DNA of 64,000 nucleotides from Apodemus sylvaticus (GCF_947179515.1 NC_067473.1:102550282-102614281); one strand, 5' to 3'. Positions 43,515 through 53,261 are shown, counted from the stretch's first letter. The notes: generated from the sequence alone by a model not told the origin. Translations and numbers: made by a program.

Positions 43515-43805
43515 ATCGCCTTCTGATTGGCTTAATAAAGAGCTGATGGCCTATAGCAGGGTAGGAGAGGAAAGGTGGGACATCCAGGAGGAGCTAGGAA
43601 CTCTGGGAAAGAATCAGGTGAGTGGAATTTGATAGGAGGAAGGAACAAGAAGCAGGACTGAAGGAGAGGTCATGGGTCATGTGGCAGACTGTAGAGTACA
43701 ATAAATGGGTTAATTAAGATATATGAGCTATTTGGGAACAAGCCTAGCTATAAGGCCTAGGCATTCATAAATAAATATAAATCTCTGTGTCATTATTGGA
43801 AGCTG
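43515..43805 (+). mobile_element. LTR-like element (ERVK-type group)
   Basis: CTGATTGGCTTAATAAAGAGC, purine-rich middle, ACAATAAATGGGTTAATTAA and CTGTGTCATTATTGGAAGCT. Related to 21775-21935 and 54265-54590. Confidence 0.6.
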
Positions 43806-43825
43806 GTGGGTTTAAATAGTTCAAC

Positions 43826-44100
43826 AATATACATAAAATACATATTATATTATAATATTCTATACCTATTAACAAGTAATAACTACCTATGGTTATTATA
43901 TATTACATATAGTTATTATGTTATGTATAATTTTAATATATGGTTATATATAACACAACTATATAGAGTATATGCTTTATATTACTTATTAATGAGTAAT
44001 AACTACATATACTTATAGCTATATATACACATATACTATATATATAATATAGTAACTATATATAATATAGTAACTATATAATGTTATAATTTTAACTTTT
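43826..44100. repeat. AT-rich low-complexity tract
   Basis: About 270 bp, largely A/T, with repeated AGTAATAACTAC and ATATAGTAACTATATA blocks. Confidence 0.85.
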
Positions 44101-44149
44101 TCAGACCTTATTTTTAATAATGGTTCTTAAACACTTCAACCTCCCTTTT

Positions 44150-44196
44150 AGGCCACCCCCCCACCCCCCATCCCCCACCCCCCACCACCCGAGGTA
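44150..44196. repeat. C-rich tract
   Basis: Runs of 5-7 C separated by A or T; the opposite strand has four or more G-runs and could form a G-quadruplex. Confidence 0.85.
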
Positions 44197-44199
44197 GTG

Positions 44200-44720
44200 G
44201 AAAAGAAAGGATACCCGGGAAGTGCACCTGTTTAGAAAGGTTCTTTGGAGCAACTCCCGTCTGTGTTGTCTGGAAATCAGCAGTTCAGTTCACAGGTTAG
44301 CTGTGGCAGCTCCATCCACTCGCAAACACTTCATGGATACGTCATCAGCAATCCAGGTCGATAGAGTCAGGTCAGCAAACACGGATCAGCAGCTATGGCA
44401 ATACCTAACAGAGATAGGCAGGCCTCAGCCTCAGCTCCTTTGAGCAGGAGGAAGGACCAGGAGGAACGCCAGGATAAGTTCCTGGCTATGCCACAAGTGT
44501 GTGTATGAGCAAGCCAATCTCTGCCTCCGTCACTATCCTTCGAGTCCCATTTAAACCCAACAATCCTCATGTGTCCTCCATGTGCCCCCGCTCAGCACAG
44601 GTCTGCCTAATCATGTGCATCCAATCAGCTGGAGTCCGCAGAATCGGCAACAAACCGCAGGACACCACTAGAAGTTTTTGCGTGCGTTTCTCTCTATGGA
44701 GTCCCGAAAAATGCAGCTCA
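44200..44720 (-). mobile_element. LTR-like repeat, reverse copy of the 24215-24870 family
   Basis: GTTTAGAAAGGTTCTTTGGAG, TTGTCTGGAAATCAGCAGTT and TTTCTCTCTATGGAGTCC are reverse complements of segments at 24230-24720, in the same reversed order. Confidence 0.65.
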
Positions 44721-45302
44721 ATTATGCAATGTAAGGTGGATCAATACATGGGTGTCAGTCATTAGCGAAGAACTCCTCATCACATATATTTCACATGCTT
44801 GCTTTAGCATGCACATGGTATAGCACATCAATGATCATTTGCCTAGCATAAGCTAGTCCCTGGATCCTAACCAACATGGTAGAAAACCAAAAAAGTGTGT
44901 TTCACCCTCATGTGCAATGTGGTGTGTGTTGGTATGTGGAGGTGTGCTCCTCCATGTGCCAGTGCAGAGGCCAGAGATGGGTGGATGTCAGCTGCTGCCT
45001 TCTTCTTGCTCTCCCCCTCCCCCACGCCTTAGCTGGAGTCTCTCTTAGTGAGCATGGTGTTCTCCACCTTGCCTAGCTAGGCTGGCCATTGAGCTTCTGG
45101 GACTTGTGTGGCTGCTGAGGATCCAAACTCAGGCCTACACGGCTGCAGAGCAAGCACTTGACCCTCAGCTCCCTCCCCAAGCCCCAAGAAGCTGTCTACA
45201 GAGCGGAAAATGTTATCCATGTTGGTCTGATCATTACATACAATATGTGTATATTGAATTACCATATTGAATGTATACAAATGTATATGAATTAGAATAT
45301 TA
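44721..45302. other. Unassigned DNA with a probable rodent repeat
   Basis: 44890-45170 resembles the GTATGTGGAGG...GGCCAGAGATGG repeat type also seen at 54840-55040; family not named. Confidence 0.4.
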
Positions 45303-45418
45303 GGTTAGACACCATGGTGCATACAAGTAATTCCAACACTGGAGGAGAAGCTGAAGCAGGAGGACTTCACCTTTAGGTGGGCCTGAGCTCTGCAGAGAGA
45401 CTATGTCAAAAAAAAAAA
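45303..45418 (+). repeat. Old B1-related SINE
   Basis: ACACCATGGTGCATACAAGT, CTGAAGCAGGAGGACTTCAC and an A tail. Confidence 0.6.
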
Positions 45419-45641
45419 AAGTAAAATGATATTAATAAGAAAGAAATCATTAGCAGAGCGTAGTGTCACAGCCTTGTCTCTAAGAGGGACCATGGCCATA
45501 TGGGTTTCCAGGTCTGGTGGTTCCAGGTTCTGAGGAGCTGGTTTGGGGTCCAGTACACAGGGGAATGATGAAGACCGCAAGAAGCAGCAGCAGGGCCAGG
45601 GTGGGGGACGTTTTCTTCTTTCTTTTAAAAATGTATTGTTT

Positions 45642-45805
45642 TAGCCGGGCGTGGTGGTGCATGCCTGTAATCCCAGCACTTGGGAGGCAGAGGCAGGCGG
45701 ATTTCTGAGTCCAGAGTGATCTACAGAGTGAGTTCCAGGACAGCCAGGGCCACACAGAGAAACCCTGTCTCGAAAAACCAAAAAAAAACCAAATAAAATA
45801 AAAAA
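45642..45805 (+). repeat. B1 SINE with short internal deletion
   Basis: GCCGGGCGTGGTGGTGCATG, then GAGTCCAGAGTGATCTACAG where the TCGAGGCCAGCC part is missing, then ACCCTGTCTCGAAAAACC. Confidence 0.93.
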
Positions 45806-45954
45806 GTATTGTTTTTAAAAATTATGCACATGTGAGGTGTGCCACGTGTGTACTGTGTACACGTGTCCACTGAAGCAACTGTGAATCATTTTATATGGGT
45901 GTTGTGAACTCTCTGCAAGGGCAGTTTATGTACTTTTTATGTTTATGTTCTTTT

Positions 45955-46157
45955 TTAAAAAGTATTTATTTATTCTTATTTATTTTATGTGCATTTGTGT
46001 TTAGCCTGTATGTGTGTCTGTATGAGGGTATCAGATCTCCTGGAACTGTAGCTACAGACAGTTGTGAGCTGCCATGTGGGTGCTGGGAATTGAATTCAGG
46101 TCCTCTGGAAGAGCAGCCAGTGCTATCAAGTGCTAAGCCATCTCTCCAGACCTCATG
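45955..46157 (-). repeat. B2/B3-type SINE
   Basis: TATTTATTTATTCTTATTTA, GAGCTGCCATGTGGGTGCTG and GCTAAGCCATCTCTCCAG. Confidence 0.9.
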
Positions 46158-46181
46158 CATGCTTTTAGCCACTGAACAGGT

Positions 46182-46504
46182 GGTGGTTTGAACATGCTTG
46201 GCCCTGGGAGTGGAACTATTAAGAGGTGTGGCCTTGTTGGAGGAAGTGTGTCACTGTGAGGGTGGGCTTTGAGGCTCTCTTCCTAGCTGCTTGGAAGACA
46301 GTCTTCTCCTGGTTTCCTTCAGAACAAGATGTAGAACTCTCAGCTCCATCTCCAGTGCCACACCTACTTGGATGCTGCCATGTTTCCTGCCTTCATGATA
46401 ATGGACTGAACCTCTGAACCTGCAAGCCAGCCCCAGTTAAATGTTGTCCTTTCAAGGGGTACCTCGTTCATGGGGTCTTTTCACAGCAATGAAACTCTAA
46501 GACA
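46182..46504 (+). mobile_element. ERVL-class LTR (MT2-like group)
   Basis: GGTGGTGGTTTGAACATGCT to ATGAAACTCTAAGACA. Followed at 46510 by TTGGCATCAGGGACTGGGGG, a diverged tRNA-Leu-type primer site, so this is a 5' LTR. Confidence 0.78.
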
Positions 46505-46694
46505 GAAGTTGGCATCAGGGACTGGGGGATTGCTGTGATGGGCCTGAGCATGCTTTTGTTTGGAAGAACGAGGATTTTGGAACTTTGGATTTGGAAAGCA
46601 GCGGGAATGCTTTAAGTGGGGCTTAATGGACCATCCTACTAGGAATATGGAATCATTGGTGCTGAGGGTGATTTGAACTATAGATGCCTGGTTC
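46505..46694 (+). mobile_element. ERVL-type internal fragment, part 1
   Basis: Non-coding interior that continues at 47093 after a later LTR insertion. Confidence 0.65.
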
Positions 46695-47092
46695 TGTACT
46701 GGCTGGTTTTGTGTGTCAACTTGACACAGGCTGGAGTTATCACAGAGAAAGGAGTTTCAGTTGGGAAAGTGCCTCCATGAGATTCAGCTATGGGGCATTT
46801 TCTCAATTAGTGATCAAAGGGGTAGGTCCCCTTGTGGGTAGTACCATATCTGGGCTGGTATTCTTGGGTTCTATAAGACAGCAGGCTTAGCAAGCAGGGG
46901 AAGCAAGCCAGTAAGAAACATCCCTCCATGGCTTCTGCATCAGCTCCTGCTTCCTGACCTGCTTGAGTTCCAGTCCTGACCTCCTTTGGTGATAAACAGC
47001 GACTTGGAACTGTAAGCTGAATAAACCCTTTTCTCCCCAACTTGCTTCTTGGTCATGATGTTTGTGCAAGAATAGAAACCCCAACTAAGACA
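46695..47092 (+). mobile_element. Solo LTR nested in the ERVL interior
   Basis: Same family as the LTRs at 33743 and 35294: TGTACTGGCTGG...CAACTAAGACA. Flanked by GGTTC (46690-46694) and GGCTC (47093-47097), a 5-bp duplication with one mismatch. Confidence 0.88.
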
Positions 47093-47245
47093 GGCTCCAA
47101 AGATTTCAAAGGAGAAGAATGTTAGTATATGGCCTAAAGACTGTTTTTGGTGAAGAATATGAGAGTCTTCCTGAGGCTAAGGCTAAAGTGAAGAGAATCA
47201 GATTAGTTGCATTGACAAAGGAAGTCTCAGAAAAGGTCATCCTCC
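47093..47245 (+). mobile_element. ERVL-type internal fragment, part 2
   Basis: CCAAAGATTTCAAAGGAGAAG and GAAGTCTCAGAAAAGGTC continue part 1. Confidence 0.6.
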
Positions 47246-47342
47246 CAGTGACACACTTCCTCCAACAAGGCCAAACCTGCTCCAACAAGGCCACAACTCC
47301 TAAGAGTGACACTCTCTGGGCCAAGGATATTCAAACCACCAC
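47246..47342 (-). mobile_element. Reverse-oriented LTR fragment of the MT2-like group
   Basis: ACACACTTCCTCCAACAAGG and GATATTCAAACCACCACA are the reverse of the LTR start. Its orientation is opposite to the 46182 LTR, so this is not a simple 3' partner. Confidence 0.7.
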
Positions 47343-47371
47343 AGACTCTCTCCATCCCACTTCCGCATCTT

Positions 47372-47525
47372 TTTTTTTTTTTGAGACAAGGTTGTGTGTA
47401 CTCCAGGCTGTCTCTAAGCCCCCCTGCCCCCCCCCCCCAGTTGTCATTGATAATCTTGACCTCCTGATTTTCTTGCCTCTGCTTGCTAAGAGCTGGGATT
47501 ACAGGTGTGCACAAGCCAGGTTTGT
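47372..47525 (-). repeat. Diverged B1-type SINE with C14 run
   Basis: T run, GAGACAAGGTTGTGTG, CTGGGATTACAGGTGTGCAC. A C-run sits at 47428-47440. Confidence 0.6.
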
Positions 47526-48279
47526 GTGGGTTGCTTGGGTCAGAATGGCCTATGGGCATGTCTGTGGGAGACTGTCTTGAATAATGATGGACGTGGGAGG
47601 GCCAAGCCACTGTTGGCAGAACCATTCCTCCAGGAGGCCTTTCTGGGCTGTCTAAGAGGCTGATTAAGTTAGAGCCTTGACAGAGTGTAAGTCAGTCAAT
47701 GAGCCAGCAAGCATCATTCCAGGGCAGCAGGGCTACACAGAAAAACCCTGCCTCAAAAAATCAAAACCAAAACAACCAAATGTCATCAGACTGTTACCAC
47801 ATTGGAATGTGGAATTTGTGGTAACTTAAATTTGTGTTCTTGGGCTATGATCACACAGGCCTAGAATAAAGTACCCAGAATAAAGTAGCGCTTATTTCCT
47901 TTGAGATTTTTGTTTATTTTGTCTGCTCAGTACATAAGTTTGTATCCTACTTAAAACTGAATGCTTTCCTGATCATAATTATTGTTAGCTCAGTCTGTCA
48001 TCTGTAGTTGTGCCCAGCTGGAAACTGGTATTTGGATTAATACTTGGGGCAGAAAGGTGGGTTTCTGAAAAGCCAGATGAGCCTTGATTGTAGCTGGAGG
48101 CAGGGTCTGAAGAGGTTGGCGACAGAGAAACCAGCTCAGCTACTTCTGAGTCCGGTGTTGGAATGCTTAGCTGCCTCTGCCCTGGCCAGATTTCTCCTTT
48201 GTTGAGGGTCCCTTTCGCGCCAGGTCCCTAGGATGTGGGAGGAGTCTTACTTCAGACGTTGCTGAAAGATCCCAGCTAG
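47526..48279. other. Mostly unassigned intergenic DNA
   Basis: A B1 3' fragment at 47715-47775 (GGGCTACACAGAAAAACCC). The rest appears unique and leads into the candidate enhancer. Confidence 0.45.
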
Positions 48280-48620
48280 TGAATGGGCAGGAGCCACACC
48301 CAGCCGAGGTAAGTCGAAGTGGGAGGGGCCACGGCAGAGTGAGTCACACTTGAGTCACCCCCTGAGTGACTCAGAAACAGGAATGGAGTCTCCTGCCGGG
48401 AGGACAGTGGGACAGGAAATTCCAGCTGGTTGAAGGGAGGGAGGGATAAGGTCTGGGGACAGTGAACACTAAGTCTACAAACAAAGGGAGTTTGAGGAGC
48501 AGGGAGAGGAACCCTCAGAACTTGCCAAACAGGAAGTCGTATCTGGACAACAGGTGGGGGCAAGGCAGCGGTTAATGATCCGGAAGTCATGAATTCTGAC
48601 CACAGTGCATAATAGATGAG
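48280..48620. promoter_or_regulatory. Candidate enhancer: AP-1 triplet with ETS, NF-kB-like, GATA and RUNX motifs
   Basis: Non-repetitive block. AP-1 sites TGAGTCAC at 48340-48347 and 48351-48358, and TGACTCA at 48367-48373, lie within 34 bp. GGAAATTCC (NF-kB-like) is at 48415-48423, GGATAAGG at 48444-48451, CAGGAAGT at 48530-48537, CCGGAAGT at 48580-48587 and ACCACA (RUNX) at 48599-48604. About 33 kb upstream of the Kcmf1 promoter. Activity is inferred from motif clustering only; it could serve another gene to the right. Confidence 0.5.
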
Positions 48621-48814
48621 GCACACCTCAGGCTCCGTACTGGCCCACGCCCCAGGGAGCCTCCCCTGCTTGCTGTGGTCCTCTTGTGTCGGCTGCTTTG
48701 GCCAATCACTCTCTTGAAGGCTTCCCACACCCAACCAGAAACTCAACAAACCTTAGGGATGTATGTTGGCATTATGTCCTTATGATGCTACACTAACTTT
48801 GGTCCCCCCCCCTT

Positions 48815-48966
48815 TTTTTTTTTAAAGCTAGAGTGTCACTATGTAGCCTTGGCTGGCATGGCTGGGAACTTCCTGTGGAGATGGGGCTGGCCTGGGCCTC
48901 ATAGGAATTCACTTCCCCTTTGCCTGTGCCTGGAATTAATTATAGGGGCGTGCTACCAATCTTGGC
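48815..48966 (-). repeat. Diverged B1-type SINE
   Basis: T run, GTGTCACTATGTAGCCTTGG and GGGCGTGCTACCAATCTTGGC. Confidence 0.75.
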
Positions 48967-49064
48967 TTAATGATTTTTTTTTTTTTTTAATGTAGGTTTT
49001 AGGAATGAAGACTAGTTTCATTGTTAACACTTCTCCTTTGGTCTTTGACTTTAAAAAAAAGGCG

Positions 49065-49225
49065 TTGGGGCTGGAGAGATGGGCAGATGGGTGTAGTAGA
49101 GCCCACACTATTATTACAGAGGATCTGAGTTTTGTGCTCAGAGACCACATGGGATTACTTACTTACGACTGCCTGTAAGGCCAGCTCCAGGAGGGTCTGA
49201 TACCTCTGGCTTTGGTAGGCACATA
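49065..49225 (+). repeat. B3 SINE
   Basis: TTGGGGCTGGAGAGATGGGC, TGCCTGTAAGGCCAGCTCCAG. Confidence 0.8.
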
Positions 49226-49310
49226 CACTCATGTGTACACACCTACACTCATGTGTACACACTACACTCATGTGTACACACCTACACTCAGATACATCAG
49301 ATACATACAC
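49219..49310. repeat. Short minisatellite of CTACACTCATGTGTACACAC units
   Basis: About four imperfect 19-21-bp units at the 3' end of a B3. Confidence 0.85.
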
Positions 49311-49352
49311 TTTCTTTCTTTCTTTCTTTCTTTCTTTTCTTTTTTTTTTTTT
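49311..49352. repeat. (TTTC)n then T-run
   Basis: Seven TTTC units leading into the T-tail of a minus-strand B1. Confidence 0.93.
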
Positions 49353-49409
49353 TTTGAGACAGGGTTTCTGTGTAGCCTGAGCTGTCCTGGAACTTGCTCT
49401 ATAGACCGG
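49353..49409 (-). repeat. B1 SINE, first part (split copy)
   Basis: GAGACAGGGTTTCTGTGTAG to TCTATAGACCGG; the rest of the B1 resumes at 49783. Confidence 0.8.
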
Positions 49410-49782
49410 GCATTAATCCTACTCATCCAAAGACCACTACCATAATTTTAAGCCAAATTTGAAGCAACTTTTAATTAAATACTGTCCAGGTTAATGGACT
49501 CTAGCCAGGTCCATGCCTGAGTTTTAAGGAAAATGGCCCCAAGTCACAGTTTGCAGGTGCTTAAAAGGCAAAACCCACAATTCACCTCATTTCCACCAGG
49601 TCTAATGAAGGTCAAGGGTATACTCAGACATAATCCTGCCCACACACCTCCTGCCCACACATGATCAAGTCCATCTGGTGCAAATGGATCAAATAGCCAC
49701 AGGACAAACAGGAACGCATTCTTAACTGCAAACAGAAGTCTTTACAGACTGTAAGGTCTATTTTTCCTGTCTTGGTCTCATG
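49410..49782. other. About 373-bp sequence interrupting a B1
   Basis: AT-rich sequence with no recognised family; separates the two B1 parts at the position where TAGACC normally joins AGGCTGG. Confidence 0.6.
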
Positions 49783-49864
49783 CAGGCTGGCCTCGAACTC
49801 AAACTCGAATTCAGTCTCTGCCTCTGCGTGCTGAGATTAAAGGGGCACACCACCACTGCCTGGT
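49783..49864 (-). repeat. B1 SINE, second part (split copy)
   Basis: CAGGCTGGCCTCGAACTCAA to CACCACCACTGCCTGG. Confidence 0.8.
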
Positions 49865-49929
49865 CAATTAAAAAGAGAAAATTAAATCTTCTAAAAAAAT
49901 TTTAAAAACATTTTAAAGTTTACTTTTAT

Positions 49930-50083
49930 TTCATTTTATTTATTTTGAGACAGGGTTTCACTATGTAGCCTTGACTGGACTGGAATTCCTATATGGACCA
50001 GGCTGAACTCACAAAAATCTATTTGCCTCTGCTTCCCTGAGTGCTGGAATTAAAAGCAGGTACCACTACATTCTGCCTAGCTT
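49930..50083 (-). repeat. B1 SINE, diverged
   Basis: TATTTTGAGACAGGGTTTCAC, GGACCAGGCTGAACTCACAA and TACCACTACATTCTGCC. Confidence 0.85.
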
Positions 50084-50085
50084 TA

Positions 50086-50245
50086 TTTAGTGTGTGTGTG
50101 TGTATGTGTATGTGTGTGTGTGGCATACGTGTGATGGTTAGAAGACAATTTGAAGGAGTCAGTCCTTTAGTTCTTACCTTCTTCCAGGTGGTTTCTGGGA
50201 ACTGGCTCCTATCATCAGGCTGGGCTGTAGGAATCTTAACCCAAG
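50086..50245 (-). repeat. B3-type SINE with (GT)n
   Basis: GTGTGTGTGTGTATGTG run, then TTGAAGGAGTCAGTCCTTTAG and TGGGAACTGGCTCCTATCATC. Confidence 0.6.
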
Positions 50246-50980
50246 GCCTCGTTGGCCTTAGTCTTTGAAGTTTTTTTGCTGTTGTTTTGTGACAGGGCCT
50301 CATGTGGACCAGATGGGCCTCAAACTTGCTCTATGCTTTTAAATGCTGACCTAAGTCTCCAGCACTGATCTTGAAGGTCTCTGATTTTCCAGCCGCCTCC
50401 TCCAATGTTCTGGCCTTATAGGGGGTGCCTGCTTTTACCTTTGGCTTTTAAAATTTAGGAGTGGGTACCACCAAGAAAATAGCCACTGCTGTTGCAGCCC
50501 AGCCCCATCCCAAGCCACTTTGGGGAGTAAATGAAAACGAGCGTAATAAAGAAACCAAAATAGTCACTCCATGGTTGAAAAGGGAAAAGGTTATTCCAAA
50601 CTGCCAAGGCTGTCTCCTGGGAAAGCAAAGAGATGGGACAGGAAAGATTTTCAGGGTTAGATGGGGATGGAAGAAAGGGGGCTGCAAGCTGATGTGGGGC
50701 TTGTGACAGGGACTGAGGGAGCTTAGGGGCATACTGACCTTGACAAGTTAGTAGGCTCAACAGTCTTGTGTTAATAAAGGGCCACAAGTTTCTCATGCCA
50801 GAGAGGAGAATGACTCCCTTTTTAGCAAGCAGGAACTTTCTTTAAGTCCCCGAGGAAATGGCTTTTGTCTAAATGCTAGATCTTGGGAAAAGAACTTTCT
50901 TGGGGGACCAGACAGGGAGGCCTACCGTTTATTCTAGAGTCCGTTTCTGGGAATCTCTGGTTTTGTGACTGTGATTTGGG
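50246..50980. other. Unassigned, partly repeat-derived DNA
   Basis: A reverse B1-like piece at 50283-50345. TTTTAAAATTTAGGAGTGG followed by ACCAAGAAAATA (50447-50483) recurs at 57025-57060, so some LTR-type family may be present in both places. Confidence 0.4.
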
Positions 50981-51233
50981 TTCCTCACAGATGAGCACAG
51001 CTCTTGCCAAGCTGGTCCAACCCCAGATATCTCTCCCCTCCCTGCTCTTCATCTTTTTATTACCCATTCTGTAGCAGTGGTTTGAGCTAGCCTCTCCTTG
51101 GTGGGCTCTGCGCTAGGCATTTGTGACCGTTACATTTGGAACACGCCCCCTACAGTACTGTTTTGAAAGTTTGGTCCCCAGTTTAAGGTTCTGTTTTGAA
51201 GGCTGTGGAGACTTTAGCACATAGGGCCTGGCC
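50981..51233. repeat. Inverted repeat, left arm
   Basis: Pairs with 52188-52448 over its full length. Shared blocks, read on opposite strands: TTCCTCACAGATGA, CCCTCCCTGCTCTTCATC, TTGGTGGGCTCTG and ACATTTGGAACACGCCCCCT. The arms diverge by scattered substitutions and a few small gaps; spacer about 955 bp. Confidence 0.9.
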
Positions 51234-51407
51234 AGTCCAACAAGGCCACATCTCTGAAGCCTTTCCAAAGAGCACCATCACTCGGGGACCAAGCATTTAA
51301 CTGCCCGAGACTACGGAGAACATTCTCATTCAAATCACCGCAGCTACATAGTCAATTCCAGACTAGCCTGCGCTGTTAGTGAGACCTCCTCTCAAGACCA
51401 CAGAACT

Positions 51408-51444
51408 GCTGCTGTGTAGCTCAGCAGGCTGATTGCTTGCCTCG
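51408..51444 (+). repeat. ID/B4 SINE, first half (split)
   Basis: GCTGCTGTGTAGCTCAGCAG and GATTGCTTGCCTCG; the second half starts at 51814. Confidence 0.7.
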
Positions 51445-51813
51445 TGTCCTGCTTAGGATTTCATTGCTGTGAAGAGACAGCAAGACCATGGCCACTCTTA
51501 TAAAGGAAAACATTTCATTGGGACTGGCTTACAGTTCAGGGGTTCGGTCCATTATCATCAGGGCGGGAAGCACGGCAGCGTGCAGGCAGGCATGGTGCTG
51601 GCGGCGCTGAGAGTTCTACATCCGGATCCAAAGGCAGTTAGTTAGAAGGAGAGAGACAGTGAGCTTGCCTTGAGATTTTGAAACCCCAAAGCCTACCCGA
51701 AGTGACACATCGAGGCCACACCCACTCTTACAAGGCCACACCTCCTAATACCTCTCCAGGAAAGCCTCTCCCTGATGACCTTATAGAGGGCCCTTCTCAC
51801 TTAAATCACCACA
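51445..51813 (-). mobile_element. Solo LTR, MT2-like ERVL group, inserted in an ID/B4 SINE
   Basis: Reverse-oriented: TGTCCTGCTTAGGATTTCAT to CACTTAAATCACCACA. Flanked by CCTCG (51440-51444) and CCTTG (51814-51818), a 5-bp duplication with one mismatch. Confidence 0.82.
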
Positions 51814-51856
51814 CCTTGCATGCACAAAGCCCAGGGTTGACCCCTCCCCCGCAGTA
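51814..51856 (+). repeat. ID/B4 SINE, second half (split)
   Basis: CCTTGCATGCACAAAGCCCA and GGTTGACCCCTCCCC continue the ID element. Confidence 0.7.
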
Positions 51857-52187
51857 ATATATATATATATATCAGATATGATGTCAGTCTGATCACCCAG
51901 GAGGCCAGCACTTTGACTTGTGCTGGGAAAGGCCCAGGTTTCACTGGTCCCTGTGCATTCCAGACACTTTTTGTTACTTGCCCTGCCCAAACACTCAGCC
52001 TAAGGAGGGCAGATGACCTTGGCTCGCGGTTTCGGGTGCTTCAGGCAGTCATGGCAGGGAGGGCACAGTGGAGTACCTCGTGGCGGTGGTGGGGGCTGGG
52101 GAAGGGGTTATTCACAGTCCAGGAGGAAGCAGCTCAGGCTGGAACCAGAAGCTGGTTATAACCTCAAAAGCCCACCTCTACTGAACT
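51857..52187. other. Spacer DNA inside the inverted repeat
   Basis: A (TA)n patch at 51857-51874 then unassigned GC-richer DNA. Confidence 0.45.
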
Positions 52188-52448
52188 GCCAGGCCCCATG
52201 TGCTAAAGTCTCCATAGCCATCAAAATAGCACCATAAACCGGGGACCAAGCCTTCAAAACAGTACTGCAGGGGGCGTGTTCCAAATGTAATGGTCACAAA
52301 TGCCTAGTACAGAGCCCACCAAGGAGAGGGTAGCTAGCAAACCACTGCTACAGAATGGGTAATAAATGATGAAGAGCAGGGAGGGGAGAGAGATTAGGGG
52401 TTGGACCAGAATAGCTTGGTGGCCAGAGCTGTGTTCATCTGTGAGGAA
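52188..52448. repeat. Inverted repeat, right arm
   Basis: Reverse complement of 50981-51233 (see that entry). The arm ends at the target of the adjacent B1 insertion; the parent element probably continues at 52783. Confidence 0.9.
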
Positions 52449-52457
52449 TTTTTTCTT

Positions 52458-52480
52458 TTCTGTCTTGTCTTGTCTTGTTG

Positions 52481-52550
<70 letters not shown>

Positions 52551-52781
52551 TTCCTTCCTTCCTTCCCCCCTCTCCTTCCTTCCTTCCTTCCTTCCTTCCT
52601 TTTTTCTTTCTCTTTTTCTTTTCTTTTCTTTTTTCCCTTTTTGGGTTTTTGAGACAGTGTTTCTCGGTATAACAGAACCTTGGATGTTCTAGATTCATTT
52701 TGTACACTAGGTTGTCCTCAAACTCAGAAAGATCTGCCTACCCATGCATCTCCTGAGGGCTGAGATAAAAGGTGGGCACTG
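52458..52781 (-). repeat. B1-type SINE whose tail is a 170-bp pyrimidine microsatellite
   Basis: GTGAGGAATTTTTTCTT at 52441-52457 is repeated at 52782-52798. Between them lie (TTTC)n about 52479-52546, (TTCC)n 52547-52600, T/C-rich DNA and then a diverged reverse B1 (52640-52781). The microsatellite therefore occupies the place of the A-tail. Confidence 0.85.
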
Positions 52782-53178
52782 GTGAGGAATTTTTTCTTAA
52801 ATAAATAATTTGGTATGGGAAGACCTATTTCTAATCTGGATCTTTGAGATGGGAAAATACAATTTTAGTCCAGATTTTTTGAGGTGGGAAGATCCACCTT
52901 CAATCTGAACCACACTTTATGGTTGCTGCCTCTACAAGGGACGTGGAAGAAGGAAGCTTGCTTCCTTTTTGCCTGCTTGCTCTCAGTCTTGCTACAAGTC
53001 CATTCCTTCACTGGCATTGGTGTCCAATTCTTCCAGATTCCAGTGTATACTAAAAAATTAGCTGAGACATCTAGCCCTATGGACTGAGCAACTACTAGAT
53101 TCTTGGGCCTTCCATTGGAAGACAGCCATTGTTGGACTAGTTGGATCACAGCATATAAGCCATCCCAATAAATCAGAT
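52782..53178 (+). mobile_element. Rodent interspersed repeat ending in AATAAAT
   Basis: CTACAAGGGACGTGGAAGAAG, GTCCATTCCTTCACTGGCAT, AACTACTAGATTCTTGG and CCATCCCAATAAATCAG match a multi-copy mouse repeat recalled but not named. Confidence 0.55.
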
Positions 53179-53261
53179 ATATAAAATTAATTTTATACAC
53201 ATATATTTTATATATATTTGTATATATACATTTTATATATTATATATACATTCATTTTTTT
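53179..53261. repeat. AT-rich low-complexity tract
   Basis: TATATATTTTATATATAT-type sequence between two repeats. Confidence 0.8.
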
